From Fictibacillus nanhaiensis (GTDB lineage: Bacteria > Bacillota > Bacilli > Bacillales > Fictibacillaceae), in the NCBI RefSeq assembly GCF_019801215.1, contig NZ_JAHVJO010000004.1, positions 1 through 64,000 on the forward strand: DNA of 64,000 bases. The letters run 5' to 3'. This document shows, piece after piece, positions 14,512 to 23,202 of this stretch. The notes below the pieces were generated by a model. It had not been told where the DNA came from and ran no database searches. It saw only the letters and a program-made list of their open reading frames with translations. Position numbers and translations under genes: made by a program. The stretch's first letter is position 1. Every line of letters starts with the position of its first letter.

Positions 14512-15915
14512 TTATGCCGCTGCATGTTCACGATCGTGAGGATGGTTCTTTTTTTGTCCGATACTAATGCCTGTGTATGCCAATAAAAGTGTGAACATCG
14601 GCGACAGCCAAAGGAACAAAGCAAATGGCATGTATTCAAGAACCGATACCCCTAAAGTAGATGCGAAGAATGCACCACTTACACTCCAAGGTACAAGTGG
14701 GTTAACGAGAGTTCCCCCATCTTCCACTGTTCTTGATAAGTTCTTTAAGGGAACGCCTGACTTTACGTATGCATCCTTTAACGCCTGGCCTGGTAAAAGA
14801 ATAGACAAGTACATCTCACCTGCAAGCAAGTTAATTCCTACAGAAGACGCTAATGTCGTAGCAATAAGCTTCCCTGCTTTTTGGGTGGTGTTTTTAACCG
14901 CCGCAAATAATAGATCAAACAATCCAAGCGCTTGTATAACGCCTCCCAGCCCTAACGCAATAAGAACTAGTGAGATTGACCACATCATAGACAACAGGCC
15001 GCCTTTGTTAACAATGCTATCTACCGTCGCATTTCCAGTTTCCATCTGAAGTCCATTTTGCATAACATTCATCACTTTTTGTACTGTTAAATCTGGTACT
15101 AAGAAAAATGAAACAGCGATTGATACGATAACACCTGTTAATAAAATAGGAATGATCGGCAGCTTCCGAAACGCAAGAACAAGAACAACAATAGGTGAAA
15201 TTAATGTTAAGAGATGAATCGGAAACTCACTAGAAAGGATCGATTGAATTTGTTGAATCTCCCCAAGATTAGAGCTTCCTGTTCCTTTACCTCCTAAAAT
15301 AAAGAAGACGATCGCCGTTATTCCGAATGCCGGTACTGTCGTCCACATCATATGGCGGATGTGTTCAAACATATTAACACCTACAACACCTGGAGCGAAG
15401 TTCGTTGAGTCGGATAGAGGTGACATTTTATCACCAAAACACGCTCCAGATACAACCGCTCCCGCTGCCAGTGCTGGATTTACGCCAAGCACATGGGCGA
15501 TCCCCATCAATGCCACTCCAACCGTACCAACTGTTGTAAACGAACTTCCCGTAAACGACGATACGATTACAGTAATCAATAAGGCACTGACTGCAAACCA
15601 CTCAGGCTGAATGATGTCCATTCCGTAAAAAAGCAATGTTGGAACAGTACCGCTTAACATCCAGCTAGCAATCACGAGTCCAACCGTTAAAAGAATCATA
15701 ATAGGCTGCAGACCAGAGACAATTCCATTAAATATACCTTTCTCAATCGTTTTCCAGCTTGCGCCAAATGCCGCTCCAACTGCAGCTAATAAAACTAAAC
15801 AAGCCAACAGTGGAATATGAGGTTCTACCTTTATATAAACCAGACTAGTGAACATAACAGCGAAAATCGCCGCGAATACTACTAGTGCAATGGGCAAAGA
15901 AATTTGTTTTTTCAT
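14512..15915 (-). CDS. nhaC: NhaC-family Na+/H+ antiporter
   Basis: A 467-residue membrane protein with about 11-12 predicted helices. It has the NhaC hallmarks SSFTGSSFTTVGTVGVALMG and GACFGDKMSPLSDSTNFAPG, the latter holding conserved polar and acidic residues used in cation exchange. It would expel sodium in exchange for protons. The gene is monocistronic. Its upstream gap (15916-16272) contains a tandem array and the treR terminator. Confidence 0.85.
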   Translation of the reverse strand: MKKQISLPIALVVFAAIFAVMFTSLVYIKVEPHIPLLACLVLLAAVGAAFGASWKTIEKGIFNGIVSGLQPIMILLTVGLVIASWMLSGTVPTLLFYGMDIIQPEWFAVSALLITVIVSSFTGSSFTTVGTVGVALMGIAHVLGVNPALAAGAVVSGACFGDKMSPLSDSTNFAPGVVGVNMFEHIRHMMWTTVPAFGITAIVFFILGGKGTGSSNLGEIQQIQSILSSEFPIHLLTLISPIVVLVLAFRKLPIIPILLTGVIVSIAVSFFLVPDLTVQKVMNVMQNGLQMETGNATVDSIVNKGGLLSMMWSISLVLIALGLGGVIQALGLFDLLFAAVKNTTQKAGKLIATTLASSVGINLLAGEMYLSILLPGQALKDAYVKSGVPLKNLSRTVEDGGTLVNPLVPWSVSGAFFASTLGVSVLEYMPFALFLWLSPMFTLLLAYTGISIGQKKNHPHDREHAAA

Positions 15916-16103
15916 GATGAAATCTCTCCGTTCGTTTTTTTATCGCTATATCACTTACACACTTAAACGCTTTTATGCGTTGAAGTATAGCGGTAACTGT
16001 TTTTCATGATAAAGGACTTTACAGATGCTGTCAACATCTGCAGAATGGTAAATTACAGGAGAAAACGTAGTTGGAGGTTATCAACTGAGCACTGTTCCGA
16101 ATA

Positions 16104-16199
16104 ATTCCACGTTATCCTCAATTTATCCCACGTTATTTTGGATTTATCCCACGTTATTTCAATTAATTCCACGTTATTTTGGATTTATCCAATTTTCGA
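16104..16199. repeat. 21-nt tandem array, family C
   Basis: Units at 16104, 16125, 16146 and 16166 (21, 21, 20 and 21 nt) share ATCCCACGTTATTTTGGATTT or close variants, ending in a partial unit and TTTTCGACA. It lies in the nhaC-treR gap. The closing TTTTCGACA is also the end of family A arrays. There is no open frame. Confidence 0.8.
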
Positions 16200-16226
16200 C
16201 ATACATCGACATCCCTCCCATCACAT

Positions 16227-16260
16227 AAAAAAAGAGTGAAGGCACATTGACCTTCACTCC
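16227..16260 (-). terminator. Terminator of the trehalose operon
   Basis: GAGTGAAGG (16234-16242) pairs with CCTTCACTC (16251-16259) and is followed on the minus strand by T7. Confidence 0.85.
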
Positions 16261-16272
16261 TTTATAGCCTTT

Positions 16273-16992
16273 TTACCGTCCACGTCTTGCAAAATCCACA
16301 AACCTAAACTTATCTAGACGGTGCCGCGATTCAGTATACTGAAAAAGACTAGCATCCTCTAAATACACATAGTTTTTTACTGCCACAATATGCTGAAACC
16401 CTTTTAAGTCAAGCAAACGTTTATCTTCTTCCGTTGCGTCCACAACTACAATTTCCTTTTTGGCAAAGCTGATTTTCAAACCAAGTTCTTTTTCCAGATA
16501 AGCGTAGATCGATTTTTCTGCTACCTCTTTAGACAGGGAATGGACGTACTTTTTCAAGAAGTAGTCTTTGTCTAAAATGATCGTCTCTCCGTCAATTTGT
16601 CTTGAACGAAGCACTTTCCAGATCAAGTCTTTAGAATCAGCTTGAAGTTGCTGCTGCAAAAATCCGTCAGGCTCTATTAATCCAAAATCATGAACGGTTG
16701 TTACACTTTCTTTGCTCATAGACTCTGATAGTTCCTGAAAACTGACTAAACCAGAAACAGGAAAGCTGAACTTATTTGCTTCAAGTACGATAGATCCTTT
16801 ACCGCGAATTTTTTGAATAAATCCATTTTGCGATAATAAGTTCAACGCTTTTCTTACGGTTTCTCTTGATGTTTCATAACGGTCCGCAAGTTCGTGTTCT
16901 GAAGGAAGCTGGGTGTTCGCCTGCAGGATTCCTTCTTGAATTTGTGTGGAAAGCTCTTGATAGATTTCTTTAAATTTGTTTTTTCGCATCAT
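16273..16992 (-). CDS. treR: Trehalose operon repressor TreR
   Basis: A 239-residue GntR-family regulator. The winged helix at residues 8-70 includes YETSRETVRKALNLLSQNG, and a UTRA effector domain spans about 95-230. In B. subtilis TreR binds trehalose-6-phosphate and leaves its operators. It is the last gene of treP-treA-treR, 23 bp after treA, so it is made with the operon it represses. Two TTGTATATACAA-type sites lie in the operon promoter. Confidence 0.9.
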   Translation of the reverse strand: MMRKNKFKEIYQELSTQIQEGILQANTQLPSEHELADRYETSRETVRKALNLLSQNGFIQKIRGKGSIVLEANKFSFPVSGLVSFQELSESMSKESVTTVHDFGLIEPDGFLQQQLQADSKDLIWKVLRSRQIDGETIILDKDYFLKKYVHSLSKEVAEKSIYAYLEKELGLKISFAKKEIVVVDATEEDKRLLDLKGFQHIVAVKNYVYLEDASLFQYTESRHRLDKFRFVDFARRGR

Positions 16993-17015
16993 TATTCACC
17001 ATGCTTATTGTAGCA

Positions 17016-18704
17016 TTATTTTTTCAAGTGAAATACGACAGATTCATATGGTCTCATTGTAAAAGCAGAAAAATTCTTTGGCGCGGAATCATAATTACCG
17101 ATCAGTACGTTTGATTGATAACCTTCGACAGCTATATTTTCTGGCAGCTTAAACTTGGTTTCTTTTCCATAAAAATTATTGACGACAAGCAGCTTTTCAC
17201 TCTGATCACCGTTTCGTATAAAAGCAAAAATGTCAGGATGGTCCTTTAAAATAAGCTCATAATCCCCGTATGTTATGATATCCAGTTCTTTTCTGAGCCC
17301 GTTTAATTTTTGATAATGATAAAAAATGGAGTCGACATTCTCTACAGCTGCTTCCGCATTTATTTCTTTATAGTTATCAGCAACCGGTATCCATGGTTCT
17401 CCTGTTGTGAAGCCTGCATTCAAATGATCATTCCACTGAACAGGGGTACGGGAATTGTCTCGTGATTTATGTTTTAAAATGTCTAGAATGTCTTCTTCAC
17501 TGCGCCCTTCGTCTTTTAACAGCTTGAACATGTTCAATGACTCCACATCACGATATTGATCGATTGAATCAAACTTCGGATTTGTCATACCGAACTCTTC
17601 ACCTTGATAAATGTAAGGTGTACCTTGCATCATGTGAATGGTTGTTGCGAGCATTTTGGCCGACTCTATCCGATACTCCCCGTCGTCACCATAACGGGAA
17701 ACGATTCGAGGCTGATCATGATTACACCAGAAAAGGGCATTCCAGCCTCCTCCTTTATGCATTTCAACTTGCCAAGTAGATAGAATCTCTTTTAGCTTCA
17801 AAAAGTCAAAGTCTGCTACGCTCCACTTTTCTCCGTTCGGATAGTCCACTTTTAAATGATGAAAATTAAAGGTCATGCTCAGCTCGTTTCGATCTGGATT
17901 CGTGTACTTCACACAGTGATCAATCGTGGTTGAAGACATTTCTCCTACCGTCAGCACATCATATTTTGAGAAAACTTCTCTGTTCATCTCTTGCATATAT
18001 TCATGCACACGCGGACCATCCGTATAAAATTTCCGTCCATCACCAGGTGCTACAGAACCATCATCATTTGGAAACTTTTGATTTTTAGAGATTAGATTAA
18101 TAACATCCAGCCGGAATCCATCTACTCCTTTATCAAACCAATAGTTCATCATCTCATAAACCTTCTGACGAACCTCTTTGTTTTCCCAGTTCAAATCAGC
18201 TTGCGTCACATCAAACAAGTGCAGGTAATATTGCCCGGTTTCTTCATCTAATTTCCATGCAGAACCACCAAATTTAGAAACCCAGTTAGTCGGCTCTTCC
18301 CCGTCAATCGGATCCCTCCATATATAAAAGTCACGGTACGGATTATCTATAGAAGATTGAGACTGTACAAACCAATCATGCTCTGTACTCGTATGGTTGA
18401 CTACGATATCCATGATGATCTTCAAGTCTCGTCTATGTGCTTCTGTTAATAAACGATCAAAGTCTTCCATCGTTCCATACTCTTCAAAAATCTTGTAATA
18501 ATCACGGATGTCATAGCCGTTGTCCCGCTGCGGTGAATCATAAATGGGAGTTAGCCAGAGCACATCCACTCCAAGATTTTTTAAATAATCCAGCTTATCA
18601 ATAATTCCTTGAATGTCACCTGTTCCGTTTCCGGTTGTATCATTAAAGCTTTTTGGATAGATCTGATAAACTACCGACCTTTTCCACCATGGTTCTTTTT
18701 TCAT
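17016..18704 (-). CDS. treA: Trehalose-6-phosphate hydrolase (phospho-alpha-(1-1)-glucosidase)
   Basis: This 562-residue GH13 enzyme splits imported trehalose-6-phosphate into glucose and glucose-6-phosphate in the cytoplasm. Seen motifs are QIYPKSFNDT, DIVVNHTSTEHDWF, the nucleophile region DGFRLDVI, the general acid in LTVGEMSS and NHDQPR. The length is normal for TreA/TreC. It follows the trehalose permease and precedes the repressor. A hairpin with a T-tract separates it from treP and may reduce its level relative to the permease. Confidence 0.93.
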   Translation of the reverse strand: MKKEPWWKRSVVYQIYPKSFNDTTGNGTGDIQGIIDKLDYLKNLGVDVLWLTPIYDSPQRDNGYDIRDYYKIFEEYGTMEDFDRLLTEAHRRDLKIIMDIVVNHTSTEHDWFVQSQSSIDNPYRDFYIWRDPIDGEEPTNWVSKFGGSAWKLDEETGQYYLHLFDVTQADLNWENKEVRQKVYEMMNYWFDKGVDGFRLDVINLISKNQKFPNDDGSVAPGDGRKFYTDGPRVHEYMQEMNREVFSKYDVLTVGEMSSTTIDHCVKYTNPDRNELSMTFNFHHLKVDYPNGEKWSVADFDFLKLKEILSTWQVEMHKGGGWNALFWCNHDQPRIVSRYGDDGEYRIESAKMLATTIHMMQGTPYIYQGEEFGMTNPKFDSIDQYRDVESLNMFKLLKDEGRSEEDILDILKHKSRDNSRTPVQWNDHLNAGFTTGEPWIPVADNYKEINAEAAVENVDSIFYHYQKLNGLRKELDIITYGDYELILKDHPDIFAFIRNGDQSEKLLVVNNFYGKETKFKLPENIAVEGYQSNVLIGNYDSAPKNFSAFTMRPYESVVFHLKK

Positions 18705-18744
18705 ACTTTTTCACCGCCGTATTCATAGTCTTAGTCTTCCATTG

Positions 18745-18781
18745 AAAACAACCGGAGTATGGCAAAAAAGCCACCCGGTTG
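18745..18781 (-). terminator. Intercistronic hairpin between treP and treA
   Basis: CAACCGG (18749-18755) and CCGGTTG (18775-18781) form the stem, with an inner GGC/GCC pair, and TTTTC follows on the minus strand. It could be a partial terminator or an mRNA-stabilising hairpin. Confidence 0.55.
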
Positions 18782-18786
18782 CTGTT

Positions 18787-20193
18787 TTATTTCAGTTTTT
18801 TTACTTTTGCATAGAAAAACGTTAATAAGAATGGTACTACGAGCACGATTCCCATTCCGATAAAGAATGCTCCCCAGCTGCCTGGCAGGATGGAAAGGAA
18901 TCCTGGTATACCGCCAACACCGATAGAAGATGCGCGGACTCCTGCAATCGTAATAACAATCCCTGCTATTGCAGAGCCAGTCATAGCAAAAATAAACGGA
19001 TATTTAAATCGCAAGTTCACCCCGAACATCGCTGGTTCAGTAATTCCTAAATATGCGGAAAGTGCTGATGTACCTGACAAGCCTTTAAGCTTTTCATCAC
19101 GTGTGGCAAAGAACATAGCAAGTGCTGCAGAACCTTGGGCGATGTTAGAAAGTGCAAGCATTGGCCACAGAAACGTTCCTCCTGTATTGGATATCAGCTG
19201 CAAATCCACCGCCAGAAACGTGTGATGCATTCCTGTTACAACGAGTAACGAGTAGAAACCGCCATAGATCAACCCGCCTAACCATGCAAAGTTATCAAAG
19301 ATAGCAACAAAAAATTCTGTAATCGTATTACCGATCGTAAATGTGATCGGACCGATGACAATAAAAGCTAAAAATCCTGTTACTAATAAAGTAATAGGTG
19401 CTACAAGTAATAATTGCAATGCATCAGGAATACGTCTTTTCAAAAAGATCTCAATTTTCGCCAACACATAAGAAGCGATCAGCACAGGCAATACTTGGCC
19501 TTGATACCCGACCTTCTCAATCGTTAACCCAAACAAGTTCCAAGTTGGAATGTCTTCAGCTTTCCCGTAATCCCAAGCATTAAGAAGCCCCGGATGAACG
19601 AGCATAAGTCCTAGAACAATACCTAGTAATGGACTGCCTCCGAATTTCTTCACAGCTGACCAGCCGATTAATCCAGGCAAAAACACGAAAGCGGTATTGG
19701 CAATCATGTTGATGATGTCAGCGAAATCCTTCCAATTTTGATGCACATCAATAAACGCCTTCTCGTCATAAAAGATGCCTGGCCCTGTGAGAATATTGTT
19801 AATCCCCATTAATAGACCGGCTGTAACGATCGCAGGCAGAATCGGAATAAAAATATCAGCTAACGCTTTAATCGCACGCTGCAAAGGATTTAGCTTCTTA
19901 CTCGCTTCATCTTTAATGTCTTCTTTAGAAGCACGACCTGAACCTGTAATATCGATAAATTCGTTGTATACCTTGTCCACTGTACCTTGTCCGATAACCA
20001 CTTGATATTGACCATTCGCAGAGAACGAACCTTTTACAAGATCAACGTTTTCCAATGCTTCCTTGTCTACTTTTCCTTCATCTTTTAAGGCTAAGCGAAG
20101 TCTTGTAACACAATGTGTTGCAGCAGAAATGTTATCTTTTCCGCCTAGAGCTTCAACGATTTGCTCAGCGGATTCGCGGATTTTGCTCATCAC
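18787..20193 (-). CDS. treP: PTS trehalose transporter EIIBC
   Basis: A 468-residue permease with an N-terminal EIIB domain, whose phosphorylated cysteine lies in ATHCVTRLRLALKD (Cys about residue 28), followed by an EIIC domain with about ten membrane helices. There is no EIIA domain, so a glucose-type EIIA must be supplied in trans, as in B. subtilis. It imports trehalose as trehalose-6-phosphate. It is the first gene of the operon, behind a promoter with two TreR operators and cre-like sites. Confidence 0.92.
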   Translation of the reverse strand: MMSKIRESAEQIVEALGGKDNISAATHCVTRLRLALKDEGKVDKEALENVDLVKGSFSANGQYQVVIGQGTVDKVYNEFIDITGSGRASKEDIKDEASKKLNPLQRAIKALADIFIPILPAIVTAGLLMGINNILTGPGIFYDEKAFIDVHQNWKDFADIINMIANTAFVFLPGLIGWSAVKKFGGSPLLGIVLGLMLVHPGLLNAWDYGKAEDIPTWNLFGLTIEKVGYQGQVLPVLIASYVLAKIEIFLKRRIPDALQLLLVAPITLLVTGFLAFIVIGPITFTIGNTITEFFVAIFDNFAWLGGLIYGGFYSLLVVTGMHHTFLAVDLQLISNTGGTFLWPMLALSNIAQGSAALAMFFATRDEKLKGLSGTSALSAYLGITEPAMFGVNLRFKYPFIFAMTGSAIAGIVITIAGVRASSIGVGGIPGFLSILPGSWGAFFIGMGIVLVVPFLLTFFYAKVKKLK

Positions 20194-20204
20194 TATTCCC
20201 TCCT

Positions 20205-20219
20205 AGGAAACCGTTTCCA
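20205..20219 (-). promoter_or_regulatory. cre-like site just upstream of treP
   Basis: GGAAACCGTTTCC (20206-20218) is a near-perfect cre-type palindrome (TGGAAACGGTTTCC on the minus strand), positioned between the promoter and the treP ribosome site. It implies CcpA repression on glucose. Confidence 0.55.
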
Positions 20220-20291
20220 TTATTTTAAATAAAAAAGGACCTACGAATCGTATACCCTTAAATATCTTTTAATAAAAACAAACACACTAAC

Positions 20292-20305
20292 CTAAAGCGT
20301 TTTCA
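20292..20305 (-). promoter_or_regulatory. Second cre-like site in the tre leader
   Basis: TGAAAACGCTTTAG on the minus strand matches 12 of the 14 positions of the cre consensus TGWAANCGNTNWCA; only the last two bases differ. It lies downstream of the predicted transcription start, a usual place for CcpA roadblock control. Confidence 0.5.
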
Positions 20306-20327
20306 TTTTCATGATCCTAACAGAAAC

Positions 20328-20379
20328 TTGTATATACATATTATGAATTTAATTTAACCTGTATATACAAATAAGTCAA
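20328..20379 (-). promoter_or_regulatory. tre operon promoter with two TreR operators
   Basis: On the minus strand TTGACT (20374-20379) and TAAATT (20351-20356) are 17 bp apart. A TreR-type operator (TTGTATATACAG, 20359-20370) fills the spacer, and a second (ATGTATATACAA, 20328-20339) lies over the transcription start. Their centres are 31 bp apart, about three helical turns, so cooperative binding is plausible. The known B. subtilis operator is TTGTATATACAA. Confidence 0.8.
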
Positions 20380-20484
20380 CTAACACCTTTCCGATGGCGA
20401 TATTTACCTGTAACCACAACTTTTCCTTTTCTGATTTTCTTTTGCTATAATCTGTTACAGAGAATGGATCAAAAAGGAGATAAG

Positions 20485-21300
20485 ATGATGTCACCAAAAA
20501 AAGTACTTACAATTGCAGGTTCTGATACAAGTGGAGGAGCAGGAATTCAAGCAGACTTAAAAACTTTTCAAGAGCTAGGCGTTTATGGCATGACTGCCTT
20601 GAACGTAGTAGTTGCTCAAGATCCCCATCGCGACTGGTTTCATGAAGTATTTTTGCTGCCTCTTGACCTGTTCCGTTCACAGTTAGAGACTGTCGTTTCA
20701 GGTATTGGGGTAGATGCATTAAAAACAGGAATGCTTGCATCTGTTGAGGTAATCCAAACAACAGCTGAATGGATTGAAAAGCACAACCTTCAAAATGTAG
20801 TCGTTGATCCAGTGATGGTTTGTAAAGGCGCAGAACCGCTTCACCCTGAGCTAGCTAGTACTTTGCAAAACGTACTTGTTCCAAAAGCAACTGTTGTAAC
20901 ACCCAATTTATTTGAAGCTGCACAATTAGCAGGGATGGAACCGATCACGACAGTGGAACAAATGATGGAAGCAGCTCATAAAATTCAGGCTAACGGTGCC
21001 AAATATGTGGTCGTTAAAGGCGGCGGAAAGCTGGATCATGAAAATGCAGTTGATGTGCTATATGATGGAAACGAATTTGAAGTGTTAGAATCAGATCGAA
21101 TTGAAACGACGTGGACGCACGGAGCTGGCTGTACATTCTCTGCTGCCATCACAGCTGAACTTGCAAAAGGAAAACCCGTTCGAGAAGCGATTTTAACAGC
21201 AAAAGATTTTATTACTGAAGCGATAGCAGCAGGTTTTGAGTTAAATCAATACGTTGGACCAACTTGGCATGGCGCTTATCGAGACAAACTAAATAATTAG
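20485..21300 (+). CDS. pdxK: Pyridoxal/pyridoxine kinase (ThiD-like PdxK)
   Basis: A 271-residue ribokinase-fold enzyme matching B. subtilis PdxK in length and motifs: TIAGSDTSGGAGIQADLKTF at the start, VVVDPVMVCKG, VTPNLFEAAQL and the anion-hole/catalytic THGAGCTFSAA. It phosphorylates vitamin B6 vitamers, and relatives also phosphorylate hydroxymethylpyrimidine. The start is ATG 20485-20487 after AAAGGAG; a second ATG follows directly. A longer frame from 20464 lacks a ribosome site. It is monocistronic. Confidence 0.88.
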   Translation: MMSPKKVLTIAGSDTSGGAGIQADLKTFQELGVYGMTALNVVVAQDPHRDWFHEVFLLPLDLFRSQLETVVSGIGVDALKTGMLASVEVIQTTAEWIEKHNLQNVVVDPVMVCKGAEPLHPELASTLQNVLVPKATVVTPNLFEAAQLAGMEPITTVEQMMEAAHKIQANGAKYVVVKGGGKLDHENAVDVLYDGNEFEVLESDRIETTWTHGAGCTFSAAITAELAKGKPVREAILTAKDFITEAIAAGFELNQYVGPTWHGAYRDKLNN

Positions 21301-21303
21301 CAT

Positions 21304-21346
21304 ATAGAAGGAGAGACTGATATTTAGATCAGCTCTTCTTTTTGTT
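21304..21346 (+). terminator. Terminator of pdxK
   Basis: An imperfect hairpin (AGAAG...CTGAT/ATCAG...CTTCT) is followed by TTTTTG. Confidence 0.55.
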
Positions 21347-21422
21347 TCAACAGGCATATCATACACGCAATTGAATGATTTGAATTATAATAAGTACATC
21401 TCGTTTACAGGAGAGTGAAGGT

Positions 21423-21773
21423 ATGCAACACATACAAGCTCATGAGGTCCAATCCGCTTTGGATCACTTTATCGGAAAAGAACTTTATTTACATTTAGAA
21501 ACTACAAATGGCGCTTATGCCAATCACAATAATGATCGTGTACTAACGGTCAATGCCTATATCCGAAACGGGAAAGTAACTCCTTTGTCAGGAAAAATCA
21601 TGGGTAACGGTCCATTTCGGGTCGGGTTAAAAATTGAACTAGGTTGGATATATGCTGAAGGACTCACTCACTGGGAGATTGACTCAGAAGGACGTCTGCT
21701 TTTAGCTGGTCATGATCATGAAGGGCGTTTAGCTGTAGCCCTTCAACTAAGCTCTTCCCCATTTGATGTGTAA
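21423..21773 (+). CDS. yojF: YojF-family protein (DUF1806)
   Basis: A 116-residue cytoplasmic protein of the YojF/DUF1806 type (VLTVNAYIRNGKVTPLSGKI; FRVGLKIELGWIYAEGLTHW). It has no known catalytic residues. It sits 15 bp upstream of bshB2, as in B. subtilis (yojF-yojG). By association it may support bacillithiol synthesis; the biochemical role is unknown. Confidence 0.85.
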   Translation: MQHIQAHEVQSALDHFIGKELYLHLETTNGAYANHNNDRVLTVNAYIRNGKVTPLSGKIMGNGPFRVGLKIELGWIYAEGLTHWEIDSEGRLLLAGHDHEGRLAVALQLSSSPFDV

Positions 21774-21788
21774 AGGAGAAATTCAATT

Positions 21789-22436
21789 ATGAACAATCAC
21801 TTATTAGTTATCTTCCCTCACCCTGATGATGAAGCATTTGGCGTATCAGGAACGATTGCACAACATACGAAAAAAGGATTGCCAGTAACGTATGTCTGCC
21901 TTACACTCGGACAAATGGGCAGAAACATGGGAAATCCCCCTTTTGCAACACGTGAGTCCCTGCCTCTTATCCGGTTAAAAGAGCTTGAGGATGCTTGCGA
22001 AGCTGTTGGAATTACTGACTTGCGTCGATTTGGCCTTCGTGATAAAACCATTGAATTTGAAGACGAGAAAGTTCTGGCTGAGCGATTCCTTACAGTTATA
22101 AAAGAAGTAAACCCTGCGACTCTTATCACGTTTTACCCAGGCTATAGTGTGCATCCCGACCATGAAGCCACTGGAAGAGCTGTCGTTCGAGCTGTTCAGA
22201 GCTTGCCCGAAAATGAACGCCCAGAGCTGTTATGCGTAGCTTTTGCCAAAAATTCAGAAGAAGATCTCGGCGCTCCGCACATCGTGAATGATGTGTCTGA
22301 TGTCTTTGAAGAAAAAATGAACTGTATTAAGGCACATAAATCTCAAACCCAGTGGCTTGTTGATAGTGTAGTAGAAAAAGATCCAAAGATGCTCGCATGG
22401 GTACAAAATGAAAGATTCTGGCGCTATCCAGTGTAA
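21789..22436 (+). CDS. bshB2: Bacillithiol biosynthesis deacetylase BshB2
   Basis: A 215-residue PIG-L-family zinc-dependent deacetylase. The metal site is visible as PHPDDEAFG near the N terminus and HPDHEATG at about residue 119-126. BshB enzymes remove the acetyl group from GlcNAc-malate before cysteine is added to give bacillithiol, the main low-molecular-weight thiol in Bacillus. BshB2 is the second isoenzyme (YojG). AAAGGAG precedes the ATG and a terminator follows. Confidence 0.88.
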   Translation: MNNHLLVIFPHPDDEAFGVSGTIAQHTKKGLPVTYVCLTLGQMGRNMGNPPFATRESLPLIRLKELEDACEAVGITDLRRFGLRDKTIEFEDEKVLAERFLTVIKEVNPATLITFYPGYSVHPDHEATGRAVVRAVQSLPENERPELLCVAFAKNSEEDLGAPHIVNDVSDVFEEKMNCIKAHKSQTQWLVDSVVEKDPKMLAWVQNERFWRYPV

Positions 22437-22445
22437 TCAATACTT

Positions 22446-22484
22446 GAATTCGGGATCCAATAGGGTTTCGGATTCTTTTTTATG
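22446..22484 (+). terminator. Terminator of yojF-bshB2
   Basis: GAATTCGGGATCC pairs, with several G-U pairs, with GGGTTTCGGATTC around AATA; TTTTTT follows. Confidence 0.7.
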
Positions 22485-22634
22485 CTGTAATACTTGAATT
22501 TTCTAAAAAATGTGCAGATCCATGTGGCATTTTTCTCCTATTGTGGTATACTAAATGTAACAAATCGTTCACATTTTAGACGCTATATTGTCAAAATTGT
22601 AAGCGCAATCAATACTTCAAGGGGTTGATCAGTA

Positions 22635-22910
22635 ATGGATGTTTTTATGGTTTATTTGTTTGTAGCGACAGCGACACCGTTATTTTTATGGAATGATAGT
22701 CGCAAGCTCGCACTCTGGCAAACACCGTTCATCGCCCTGTTATGGACTTACGTTATTTTATTCATGGCATATGACAGCTTAAGTTTATTTGTTCATAGTT
22801 TCTTCATAACGGTGTTTATCGCGAACGTAATCTTCGCTCACTATGCAGCTTATATTGTTTGGGGACGCCCATATCTTGCAAAACGTAAAATGGAAAAAGC
22901 CAAATATTAA
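22635..22910 (+). CDS. Small hypothetical membrane protein (91 aa)
   Basis: Three predicted membrane helices (VYLFVATATPLFLW; FIALLWTYVILFMAY; FFITVFIANVIFAHYAAYIVW) and a short basic tail (KRKMEKAKY). AAGGGG precedes the ATG. I do not recognise the family. It is monocistronic, flanked by terminators on both sides. Confidence 0.6.
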   Translation: MDVFMVYLFVATATPLFLWNDSRKLALWQTPFIALLWTYVILFMAYDSLSLFVHSFFITVFIANVIFAHYAAYIVWGRPYLAKRKMEKAKY

Positions 22911-22920
22911 TCTAAAATAT

Positions 22921-22953
22921 AGATTCCCTCTATACTTGTAGAGGGGATTTTTC
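22921..22953 (+). terminator. Terminator of the gene at 22635
   Basis: ATTCCCTCTA pairs with TAGAGGGGAT, followed by TTTTTC. Confidence 0.8.
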
Positions 22954-23103
22954 ATTTTATGGGAAAAACCACTAAAAAATTCTTCCATATATCATGTCTC
23001 ATTCCTCTCTCATCCCCCCTCACCCGCTATGGCGTATATATCTCTATTTCCTTCCGTTTTCTTCACTTTTTGCCCATTTTCTACACTATCTCACCACTTC
23101 CTG

Positions 23104-23131
23104 TTGCCTTGGAATTCAGCCATGTTATACT
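23104..23131 (+). promoter_or_regulatory. Probable proBA promoter
   Basis: TTGCCT (23104-23109) and TATACT (23126-23131) are 16 bp apart. The leader to proB is about 65 nt. No T-box (no AGGGTGGNACC motif) is present. Confidence 0.45.
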
Positions 23132-23202
23132 CAGTAACGTTGAATTTTTGAACCGGCCTAATAAAAAGATTAAGCAAAAAACAGGAGTGATTAACACCAA
23201 TA

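Noticed and set aside
16104-16199. Tandem arrays read as a CRISPR
   Set aside because: Unit plus variable part is only 20-21 nt, there are no spacers of normal length, and no cas genes are present.
22953-23202. T-box leader before proBA
   Set aside because: Some Bacillus proBA operons have one, but no specifier hairpin or AGGGTGGNACC motif is found here.
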